Positions 8,703 through 16,077 of a stretch of DNA of 64,000 nucleotides are shown here, one piece after another (the first letter of the stretch is position 1; each line of letters begins with the position of its first letter). The position numbers and the translations under genes are program-made. The DNA comes from Korobacter sp963758505 (GTDB lineage: Bacteria; Acidobacteriota; Terriglobia; Terriglobales; Acidobacteriaceae). Location: contig CAVWVJ010000001.1 of NCBI GenBank assembly GCA_963758505.1, forward strand, positions 1,550,001 through 1,614,000. The letters run 5' to 3'. A model generated the notes under the pieces. The model was not told where the DNA came from and did not search any database. It was given only the letters and a program-made list of their open reading frames with translations.

Positions 8703-11088
8703 TTGAACCGACTTCCGCACTGCAGGTCAAAGCTCTTCGCTGCCGTCCTCGTCATCTTTGTCGTCGTCCATCCGTTGTCCGCCTCTGCTGGCGTGGAAGC
8801 CGCACCCGATTCCCGGCTCGATGTACTCGATGGCATCTTGAAGGACGCGGTGCAGAATCAACTAGCACCCGGCGCCGTCGCAATCGTAGGCCACAACGGC
8901 AAGATCGTTTATCGCAAGGCGATCGGCTTTCGCTCTTCGTCCCATCGCGAAGCAATGACCGTCGATACCGTGTTCGACCTCGCATCGTTGACCAAGGTGG
9001 TTGCGACCACCGGTTGCGTGATGAAACTCTTTGAGCAGGGAAGAATCAAACTTGGCGAACCGGTCGCTCGCTACATCCCCGAGTTTGCGCAAAACGGGAA
9101 GCAGGACATCACCGTCCGCGACTTGATGACACACTATTCCGGCCTACCCCCCGACCTCGAACTGACGCCTTACTGGACCGGACTCGAAGAAGGCTACCGG
9201 CGTGCCAACGCCACGCGTCCCGATGCTCCCCCGGGCTCGCAGTTCCGCTACAGCGACATCAATTTCATCGTGCTCGGCGAGATGGTGCAGCGCCTGACCG
9301 GCGGCCCGCTAGACCGCTATGCGAAAGAACAGATCTTCCGGCCCCTGGGGATGGAGCACACCACCTATCTCCCTCCGGCCGAGTGGCGCAACGAGATCGC
9401 GCCCACAGAGGTGGATCCGCATACCGGTCAACTGCTGCGAGGCATCGTGCACGATCCGACCGCCCGCCAGATGGGCGGCGTCGCCGGGCATGCCGGCGTG
9501 TTTTCGACTGCTGATGACCTCGCCAAGTTCGCCCAGGCGCTTCTCGATAACGACGGCAAGATCTGGTCGCCGCTGACGGTTGAGAAGATGACCACCCCGC
9601 AGCAGCCGCAGACGCAGTCTATTTTGCGCGGCCTTGGATGGGACATCGATTCGCCCTACGCTACCAATCGCGGTGAACTGCTTCCCGTGGGCAGCTTTGG
9701 GCACACCGGTTTTACCGGCACATCGCTGTGGATCGATCCCACCACAAAGACCTACATCATCCTGCTGACCAATGCCGTGAACAACCACGGCAACGTGGTT
9801 TCCCTGCGCACTCGCTTCGCCACCGCCGTTACTACGGCCCTCAATCTCACCGTGGACGAAACCAACAAGCTGCGGCTGGCGGAGATCACCGGCTACAACG
9901 AAACCAATCCCTCGGGACGGCGCATCCTGTCGCGCAACGCCAGCGTGTCGACCGGGATCGATGTCCTGGAAGAGCACGACTTCGAAGCTTTGCGCAAGGC
10001 CGGCGCCCGGCGGATTGGTCTGGTTACCAACCAGACCGGCCTCGATTCCCACGGAAGACGAACCATCGATGTGCTGGCGCGTGCGCCGGGGATTGAGTTA
10101 GCGGCGATCTTCAGCCCCGAGCACGGCATCCAGGGCACGTTGGATTCGACGAATGTCGGCAACTCGCGTGACTCCGCCACTGGCGTGACAATTTATAGCC
10201 TCTATGGCGGCTCGGATGCGAAACGACGGCCATCGATGGACGCGCTCAGCAAGCTGGATGCGGTGGTCTATGACATCCAGGATGCGGGCGTGCGCTTCTA
10301 CACGTACGAAGCGACCCTCGGCTATTTTTTGGAAGCTTGCGCGAAGGCCGGGAAACCGCTGATCGTCCTCGACCGGCCGGATCCCGATCGGCGGAACGAT
10401 GGTCGAAGGCCCGGTTTCCGACAGTGGCAAAGAGAGCTTCACCAATTACACCACCCTGCCGCCGCGCCATGGCATGACCGTTGGCGAACTGGCGCGCATG
10501 TTCAACGAGACCCTCGGTATCCATGCCAAGCTTACAGTGGTAACGATGAAAGAGTGGCAGCGCGGCGACTGGTTCGACTCGACCGGGCAGATGTGGATCA
10601 ATCCCTCGCCGAATCTGCGCAGCCTGACCGAGGCTATTCTTTATCCCGGCGTCGGCCTCATCGAAGGCACGAATATTTCTGTCGGACGCGGAACGGATAC
10701 GCCCTTCGAAGTTGTGGGCGCGCCGTGGATCAAGCCCGAGGAATTCGCGGCCTTTTTGAACGCACGCCGGATCTCCGGAGTACGCTTCGTGCCAATCCAA
10801 TTCACCCCAACGAGCGCGGTGTACGCCAACCAGCGGGTCGGAGGCGTGAACCTGGTGCTCACCGACCGCGAGGCACTCGACTCTCCGGAACTCGGCATCG
10901 AACTCGCTGCCGCGCTGCACACGCTCTACCCGCAGCAATGGCAGATCGACAAGATGGCGGAATTACTCGTGAGCGACGACGTGCTGACGAAGCTTAAGAG
11001 TGGCATGGATCCGCGCACGATCGCAGAGCAATACCGCGAGAAGCTGGAGGAATTTGAGAAGGTGCGGTCGAAGTATCTTCTCTACTGA
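8703..11088 (+). CDS. Fusion of AmiE-like serine hydrolase with NamZ (DUF1343) exo-muramidase; frame broken once
   Basis: A protein of about 795 residues in two parts. Residues 1-29 form a signal peptide. About 35-400 is a beta-lactamase-fold hydrolase with SLTK (95-98), RYSD (182-185) and HTGFTG. From about 420 a YbbC/NamZ domain begins, with LVTNQTGLD, FSPEHG and VYDIQDAGVRFYTYE. NamZ enzymes release MurNAc from glycan ends. The frame shifts at 10383-10385: removing one C from the CCC run restores the sequence into VEGPVSDSG and the remaining 229 codons. The domain is intact across the shift, so sequencing error is likely. Start is TTG with GGGAAGGG upstream. Joining amidase-like and muramidase activities next to murQ fits murein turnover outside the cytoplasm. 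Confidence 0.88.
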
Positions 11089-12419
11089 TCGTCATCCGGG
11101 GGTTTGCCCCGCCTGCGGCGAATCTCCGCCAGCCGATCTTTAATTCGCTTCTCCACGCCCTGTTCGGTCGGGTGGTAGTAGACGCGGTCTTTCAGATTGT
11201 CGGGCAGGCATTGCATGTCGGTCGTCTTGTCGTCGAAATCGTGTGCATACTTGTAGCCGGCGCCGTAACCGGTGTCTTTCATCAGTTTCGTCGGAGCGTT
11301 GCGCAGATGCAGCGGCACCGGATCCGCAGCGGTCTGCTCCACGTCGGTCTGCACGTCGCTGTATGCCGTGTAGAGTGCGTTCGATTTCGGCGCGATGGAG
11401 AGATAGACGACGGCCTGCGCCAAGGCAAGGTTGGCCTCCGGCATTCCGAGAAAATCAATCGCATCCTTGGCCGCCAGCGTCAACGCGAGAGCATTCGGGT
11501 CGGCAAGACCGATATCTTCCACCGCCATCCGGACTACCCGCCGCGCGATGTACAGCGGATCCTCGCCGGACTCGACCATCCGCGCGAGCCAGTAGAGCGC
11601 CGCGTCCGGATCACTGTTACGCACCGACTTGTGAAGAGCAGAGATGAGGTTGTAATGCTCTTCTCCCGATTTGTCGTAACGTAACACGCGTCGTTGCAGC
11701 GCATCCGCCACGATCTGTTCCGTGATGAGGCGCGCCGCCGTCGCTCCGGCGGCTTGGGCGGCGACCTCCAGTACGTTGTAGCCGGAACGCGCATCGCCGC
11801 TGGAATAGGAGGCAATACGAGCAAGCGCGCTCTCCTCCGCGGTCACATCGAGCCCGCCCAGGCCGAGTTCGCGATCCACAAGAGCCTTTCGCAGCAAGCC
11901 TACGATCTGCTCCTCGGTAAGCGGATTCAGCGTGTAAACCCGGCTGCGCGAGAGGAGCGCCGAATTGATCTCGAAAGAAGGATTTTCGGTCGTCGCCCCG
12001 ATGAGGCGGATGTTACCGCGCTCCACGTGGGGCAAAAATGCATCCTGCTGCGCGCGATTGAAGCGGTGGATTTCGTCGACAAAGACGATGGTCCGCGTGC
12101 CGTACTGCCGGGCGCGTTCGGCATCGGCCATGACCTGCTTGATCTCCTTGATTCCCGAGAGCACGGCCGAAAACTCGATGAACTCTGCATGCGTCATCGC
12201 GGCGATAATCTTCGCTAAGGTAGTTTTGCCGACGCCGGGCGGCCCCCAGAAAATCAGCGAGCCGATGTCATCACGTTCGATCTGCACCCGCAGCGGCTTA
12301 CCGGGCGCGAGGATATGCTCCTGCCCGACGAATTCGTCGAGCGTGCGCGGCCGCATGCGGTCCGCCAGCGGACGGCCGCGATCGGGTTCAGCAGGACGAG
12401 CTGTGTCGAAGAGGCTCAT
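11082..12419 (-). CDS. rarA: Replication-associated recombination protein A (AAA+ ATPase)
   Basis: A 445-residue RarA/MgsA ATPase, related to clamp loaders and active at stalled replication forks. The N-terminus carries LADRMRPRTLDEFVGQ, Walker A GPPGVGKTT and Walker B IVFVDEIHRFNRAQQDAFLP. The C-terminal tetramerisation region (KDTGYGAGYKYAHDF) is complete. It overlaps the downstream end of the NamZ fusion by 7 nt (convergent) and the upstream methyltransferase gene by 4 nt, so the latter pair is probably one operon. Confidence 0.94.
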   Translation of the reverse strand: MSLFDTARPAEPDRGRPLADRMRPRTLDEFVGQEHILAPGKPLRVQIERDDIGSLIFWGPPGVGKTTLAKIIAAMTHAEFIEFSAVLSGIKEIKQVMADAERARQYGTRTIVFVDEIHRFNRAQQDAFLPHVERGNIRLIGATTENPSFEINSALLSRSRVYTLNPLTEEQIVGLLRKALVDRELGLGGLDVTAEESALARIASYSSGDARSGYNVLEVAAQAAGATAARLITEQIVADALQRRVLRYDKSGEEHYNLISALHKSVRNSDPDAALYWLARMVESGEDPLYIARRVVRMAVEDIGLADPNALALTLAAKDAIDFLGMPEANLALAQAVVYLSIAPKSNALYTAYSDVQTDVEQTAADPVPLHLRNAPTKLMKDTGYGAGYKYAHDFDDKTTDMQCLPDNLKDRVYYHPTEQGVEKRIKDRLAEIRRRRGKPPDDDQ

Positions 12420-13276
12420 CCGTTTGCATTTCGTTGCCGCGAAGCCTCGTACAGCACGATCGAAGCCGCGATCCCCGCGTTCAGCGACTCGACTTTCGGG
12501 GAGTGCGGGATCGCCAGAGTTCCATCGACCATGGCCAGCAGCTCTCGGCTTACCCCCGCACCCTCACTGCCCACGATCACCAGCGAGGGGCCGCTGAAAT
12601 CCACCTCGGGCAACGCCTCCCCTCTGTGCGATGAGGTCGCCCAGGTGCGGATGCCACGTTCTTTGAGTTGCCCAATCACCTGGTTCCACTCGACCTTCAC
12701 CACCGGCAGCCGGAAGACAGAGCCCGAGCTGCCGCGAATTACCTTTGGATTCCATGGCGAGACGCTCCGATCGCCCAGGAGCGCTCCGTTCGCGCCGAAA
12801 GCTTCCGCGGAACGCAGGATCGTCCCCAGGTTGCCGGGATCCTGCACGCCGGCGACGCCGATGAGCAGAGGGTTCTCCGCCCGGAGCACGTCGTCGAGCT
12901 TGAAGGATTTCAGCTTCACCAGGGCGGCTACGCCCTGTGGCGAATCGGTCAGCACGGCGCTGGCGAAGACGTCGTCCGGCAGGAGCAATGTTTCAACCTG
13001 GGCGGCGAGCTGAGGCAGCAGCTTGTGGGCGCGGTCTTCGACCTCCTGGCTGAAGAACGCCGCTTTGATTCGCAGCCCGCTCCGGATGGCCTCCTCGATG
13101 AGGTGCATGCCCTCGACGGCGGAGTAGCCGTCCTCGGTCGGCGTGCCGGCGTGGAAAGCGCGCCGCAATTCCTTGACAGAGCTGTTCTGGCGGCTGGTAA
13201 TGAGCCGCAACCGGTCTTTTAGGGAATGGTCCAATTTGGATTTCTCGTGACCATGATACTCGCCGACATTCCGCAC
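12416..13276 (-). CDS. TrmH/SpoU family RNA 2'-O-ribose methyltransferase
   Basis: About 286 residues. The N-terminal part resembles the substrate-binding L30e-like domain. The C-terminal half has the SPOUT trefoil-knot motifs: DPGNLGTILRSAEAFGA, GSSGSVFRLPV, IVGSEGAGVS and IPHSPKVESLNAGIAASIVL. Such enzymes methylate 23S rRNA (RlmB/TsnR type) or tRNA using AdoMet; the exact target is not readable. The first codon is uncertain: a GTG is used for the longest version and the first 15 residues look poor. It is cotranscribed with rarA. Confidence 0.88.
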   Translation of the reverse strand: MRNVGEYHGHEKSKLDHSLKDRLRLITSRQNSSVKELRRAFHAGTPTEDGYSAVEGMHLIEEAIRSGLRIKAAFFSQEVEDRAHKLLPQLAAQVETLLLPDDVFASAVLTDSPQGVAALVKLKSFKLDDVLRAENPLLIGVAGVQDPGNLGTILRSAEAFGANGALLGDRSVSPWNPKVIRGSSGSVFRLPVVKVEWNQVIGQLKERGIRTWATSSHRGEALPEVDFSGPSLVIVGSEGAGVSRELLAMVDGTLAIPHSPKVESLNAGIAASIVLYEASRQRNANG

Positions 13277-13367
13277 TTCGGCTCGGACATGGTAAGCTGC
13301 TTATTCGCGGACGACACCTCGCAAGACTTCTGCGTCCGCCACCTCCGCTCAAATCGAGGACATACGG

Positions 13368-14015
13368 GTGCGACCCGAAATCGTAAAGATCAACAATGTT
13401 CAGCCCGAGCATAACCTCGTGGCATATGCCGCCGATCAATTAAAGGCTGGCCAGGTTCTGGGTATGCCGACAGACACGTTTTATGGTTTGGCAGCCGATC
13501 CATTCAACCTGCGCGCCGTCGAGCGCGTCTACGAGATCAAAAGCCGTTCGCGGCATAAGCCTCTTTCGCTCATGATCGAGTCGGTGGACCAGGCGGAAGA
13601 GCTCGCTCACGAACTGCCTTCCGCGTTCTATCTGCTGGCTCGACGTTTCTGGCCGGGTCCGCTGACGATTATTGTGCGAGCGCACGCCCGCCTTCCGCTC
13701 AAGGTCACGGCCAACTCCGGCAACGTTGCCCTTCGCGTGCCGGCGTCGCCCATTCCACTGGCCGTGATCCGGGCCGCGGGCCTGCCGATTACGGCAACTT
13801 CCGCTAACCTGAGCGGCGCCAGCGAATGCACCACGGCGGAGGCGGTGAAAGAGCAACTCGAAGATCGCATCCCGCTCATCGTGGACGGCGGTACGTCTCC
13901 TCGCGAAGTTGCATCGACGATCGTCGACCTGAGCCAGGGTGACGGCCAGTGGCGGCTCATCCGCCTGGGAGCGATTCCGCAAGAGCAGATTGCGGAGATG
14001 TTCGAAAAAGAATGA
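13368..14015 (+). CDS. tsaC: Threonylcarbamoyl-AMP synthase (YrdC/TsaC type)
   Basis: A 215-residue protein of the Sua5/YciO/YrdC family that makes threonylcarbamoyl-AMP for the t6A modification of ANN-decoding tRNAs. Motifs include GMPTDTFYGLAADP, KSRSRHKPLSLMIES, ARRFWPGPLTII and ITATSANLSG. It is the short form without the C-terminal Sua5 domain. The likely start is GTG 13368. The stop overlaps the ydcF-like ATG at 14012 (ATGA). Confidence 0.92.
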   Translation: MRPEIVKINNVQPEHNLVAYAADQLKAGQVLGMPTDTFYGLAADPFNLRAVERVYEIKSRSRHKPLSLMIESVDQAEELAHELPSAFYLLARRFWPGPLTIIVRAHARLPLKVTANSGNVALRVPASPIPLAVIRAAGLPITATSANLSGASECTTAEAVKEQLEDRIPLIVDGGTSPREVASTIVDLSQGDGQWRLIRLGAIPQEQIAEMFEKE

Positions 14016-14623
14016 GCACGGCGCCGCCGCCTCGCGGCCGGAAGATAGCGGCTCTCGCGCTGCTTTTCCTGCTCACGGCGGCTGTTTTATTTGACGTTAC
14101 TACTTCGGTCGCTATTATCCACCAAGCTAACACTGACGAGCGGCGGCCCACCGACGCCATCGTTGTCTTCGGGGCGGCCGAATATTACGGCCGTCCCTCG
14201 CCCGTATTGCGGGCGCGGCTCGACCACGGCCTCGACCTCTTCCGCCAGGATATGGCGCCCTTCGTCATCACGACCGGGGGCAGCGGAAAGGATCCACGCT
14301 ACAGCGAAGGAGGCGTTGGACACGCGTACCTGCTGGCGCATGGCATCCCTGACGAGGCGCTGATCGAGGAAACCCATGGCGGCGACACTGCCCAGTCCGC
14401 AGAGCGAGTCGGGGTCATTATGCGGACCAACGGCCTGCGTACATGTCTGGCCGTCAGCGACGCCTATCACCTGTTTCGCGTGAAGCGATTAATGCGGGAG
14501 CAGGGAGTGGAGTGCTATGGCTCGCCACGCCCGGGATCGATTCCCCATTCCCTCTGGGCACGCTTCTGGGCCGTCCAGCGTGAGGTCTTCAGCTACGCCC
14601 TCTGGAAGCTGCATATCACCTAG
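14012..14623 (+). CDS. YdcF/SanA family (DUF218) membrane-anchored protein
   Basis: A 203-residue protein with one N-terminal membrane helix (about residues 10-30) and a periplasmic DUF218 domain: TDAIVVFGAAEYYGRPSP, the acidic RLDHGLDLF segment, ITTGG and a later SDAYHLFRVKRL. SanA/YdcF proteins contribute to envelope barrier function, but their reaction is unknown. The start at 14012 is set by the ATGA overlap with tsaC and by the membrane segment just after it. Confidence 0.85.
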   Translation: MSTAPPPRGRKIAALALLFLLTAAVLFDVTTSVAIIHQANTDERRPTDAIVVFGAAEYYGRPSPVLRARLDHGLDLFRQDMAPFVITTGGSGKDPRYSEGGVGHAYLLAHGIPDEALIEETHGGDTAQSAERVGVIMRTNGLRTCLAVSDAYHLFRVKRLMREQGVECYGSPRPGSIPHSLWARFWAVQREVFSYALWKLHIT

Positions 14624-14630
14624 CCGGCAA

Positions 14631-14655
14631 CACCCCCGGGGGTGCCCTGATTTGT
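14631..14655 (+). terminator. Terminator-like palindrome after ydcF
   Basis: CACCC-CCGG-GGGTG at 14631-14644, 7 nt after the ydcF stop, followed by a moderately T-rich stretch (TGATTTGTTTT). The T tract is interrupted, so efficiency is uncertain. Confidence 0.45.
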
Positions 14656-14675
14656 TTTCAGCAGCTTGGGCTGTG

Positions 14676-14776
14676 GAAAACCCCGGCGTCTAACAAAACA
14701 AAGAGTTATCGCGACAAAGGAGTTAAGCCCTTGGACGACAGGTGTGCCCATCGCAGCCTGCATGGGCGGGGTTTTC
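14676..14776 (+). ncRNA. Candidate structured RNA, unidentified
   Basis: GAAAACCCCG (14676-14685) is perfectly complementary to CGGGGTTTTC (14767-14776). Between them lie a TAAC/GTTA stem (14691-14708), an AAGG/CCTT stem near 14717-14732, and a strong GCCCAT/ATGGGC hairpin (14746-14767) extended internally by GCA/TGC. The whole would fold as a closed multibranch of about 100 nt. No known RNA family was recognised and no gene follows on the same strand. Confidence 0.35.
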
Positions 14777-14974
14777 TCTTGTTCCTATTTTCAGAATAGC
14801 AATTGGGAGGGGGCAAACCGGACACTTTTTCGGAATTTATATTCCATTGGAGATCAGCGGGATAGGTGCAAAAGCGCGGGTCGCGGGGGCTTGACAGGTG
14901 GGGCGTACGACGTTGGTGGGAGATGGGTCTGGCCGTCGGTAGGTAAGGCGAAACGCACGATGGGTTCGGCTACG

Positions 14975-14998
14975 AATGCGGAGGTCTCCGCATTTTCC
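14975..14998 (+). terminator. Terminator-like hairpin before the convergent cyclase gene
   Basis: AATGCGGAG (14975-14983) and CTCCGCATT (14986-14994) form a 9-bp stem with a very short loop, followed by TTCC. It could end plus-strand transcripts from this gap, or act for the minus-strand gene as an RNA end. Confidence 0.45.
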
Positions 14999-15023
14999 GC
15001 TCACCCTGACAATCCCAAAATGA

Positions 15024-15809
15024 CTATTTCAACATTGCCAGGAGACGCGCTGGCGCGCCGGAGCCATTTTCGAATTTCGCTGGGGCGACGACGAGGGTAG
15101 CGCCCGCTTCCGGGGTGATCGCAAGATTCGCGACGTTTTCCAGGTGATAAACGCTGCGCGTGGAGCAGTACTGGTGAACCGGATAGTCCTGGCTGACGCC
15201 GGCATCGACGCTCATGGTGTCGGTTCCAATGCCGACCACATAGCGGGCATTAACGAGGAACTGGGCTGCTTCCAGGGAAAAGCCGGGGAAGTGCAGAATA
15301 CCTCGATCATCCGCGTTGCGGAATGTCTTCGGATTATTCCAGCGCTCTCCCCATCCCGTGCGCATGAGGACGACCGCGCCTTGCGGAATATGACCGTGAA
15401 CGTCTTCCCATGCCGCGATATCGTCCACGGTGAGAAGGTAATCGGGGTTCTTGGCTGCTTTGCGCGAGACGTCGATCACGGCAAGCGGACGAATGAGGCG
15501 TTCGGCGGGAATCTGGTCGACCGTCCACATGCCCTGGGCGAAATGCGCCGGCGCATCGATGTGCGTGCCGAAGTGTTCCGGCAGCGCGACTTGTCGGGTG
15601 TAGTAGCCGTGTTCCTCGTGGCTGGCAGTGTTCTTGGCGTGGTAGCGCTCGCTATCATTCCATGTAGGCGACGCTTCGCTCATGGTGTGGGTAAGGTCGA
15701 GGATGCTGTTCACCGAACGCTGCTCCGCCATCGCGCTATGGTGCTTTGCGAAAAGCAAAATCGCCAACGCGAGGATCCAGACGACCGTAAATGTACGCCA
15801 CTTCATCAT
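15024..15809 (-). CDS. Secreted cyclase-family (kynurenine formamidase-like) metal hydrolase
   Basis: 261 residues with an N-terminal signal segment (about 5-28). The cyclase/KynB fold is shown by ILDLTHTMSEASPTW, the metal motif HFGTHIDAPAHF and VLMRTGWGERW, with a later GIGTDTMSVDAG. KynB hydrolyses N-formylkynurenine, but secreted members act on unknown esters, amides or lactones. No tryptophan-degradation gene is nearby, so the substrate stays open. It stands alone in a 1.4-kb neighbourhood. Confidence 0.85.
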   Translation of the reverse strand: MMKWRTFTVVWILALAILLFAKHHSAMAEQRSVNSILDLTHTMSEASPTWNDSERYHAKNTASHEEHGYYTRQVALPEHFGTHIDAPAHFAQGMWTVDQIPAERLIRPLAVIDVSRKAAKNPDYLLTVDDIAAWEDVHGHIPQGAVVLMRTGWGERWNNPKTFRNADDRGILHFPGFSLEAAQFLVNARYVVGIGTDTMSVDAGVSQDYPVHQYCSTRSVYHLENVANLAITPEAGATLVVAPAKFENGSGAPARLLAMLK

Positions 15810-16039
15810 GCAAGCAGGTTCCGCAAGTTTTCAGAGCACCGGATATTGGTTTAGATGCCCTGGGGGTATGTTTGGTCAACAACTTTCAGATTCGCTGTTT
15901 ATAGAATGCCATTTTCATCTTCGTAAACATAGAGGGGGTGCCGGTTTTGAGGGGTTACGAGAGGACTACCCCTATCGCGGGAACCGGAAGTTAGCCCGAG
16001 CGGGACGTCTCGTCGCGCCGTACGACCTTCCTCAGAATT

Positions 16040-16058
16040 CGGGCTTCAGCCCCTTGGA
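16040..16058. repeat. GGGCTTCAGCCC inverted repeat
   Basis: A 12-bp perfect palindrome, GGGCTTCAGCCC, lies about 20 nt beyond the end of the amidohydrolase gene. It could form a short hairpin that ends minus-strand transcription. The T tract is weak. Confidence 0.35.
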
Positions 16059-16077
16059 GGAATCGAACCAAACCCAA

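Larger units (their letters stand above)
14624..15023. other. 400-nt gap between convergent genes, rich in inverted repeats
   Basis: No convincing gene. It holds a CACCCCCGGGGGTG palindrome just after ydcF, a 10-bp stem joining 14676-14685 to 14767-14776 that encloses further hairpins, and a 9-bp terminator-like hairpin at 14975-14994. A 144-codon frame at 14666-15100 runs through all of these structures and into the cyclase gene; it is not supported. Confidence 0.6.

Noticed and set aside
14666..15100. 144-codon frame in the gap after ydcF
   Set aside because: Crosses hairpin structures and the end of the cyclase gene, odd composition, no ribosome site.
16000..16077. tRNA-like TTCGATTC box after the amidohydrolase gene
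   Set aside because: The flanking bases do not form a T stem or an acceptor stem.
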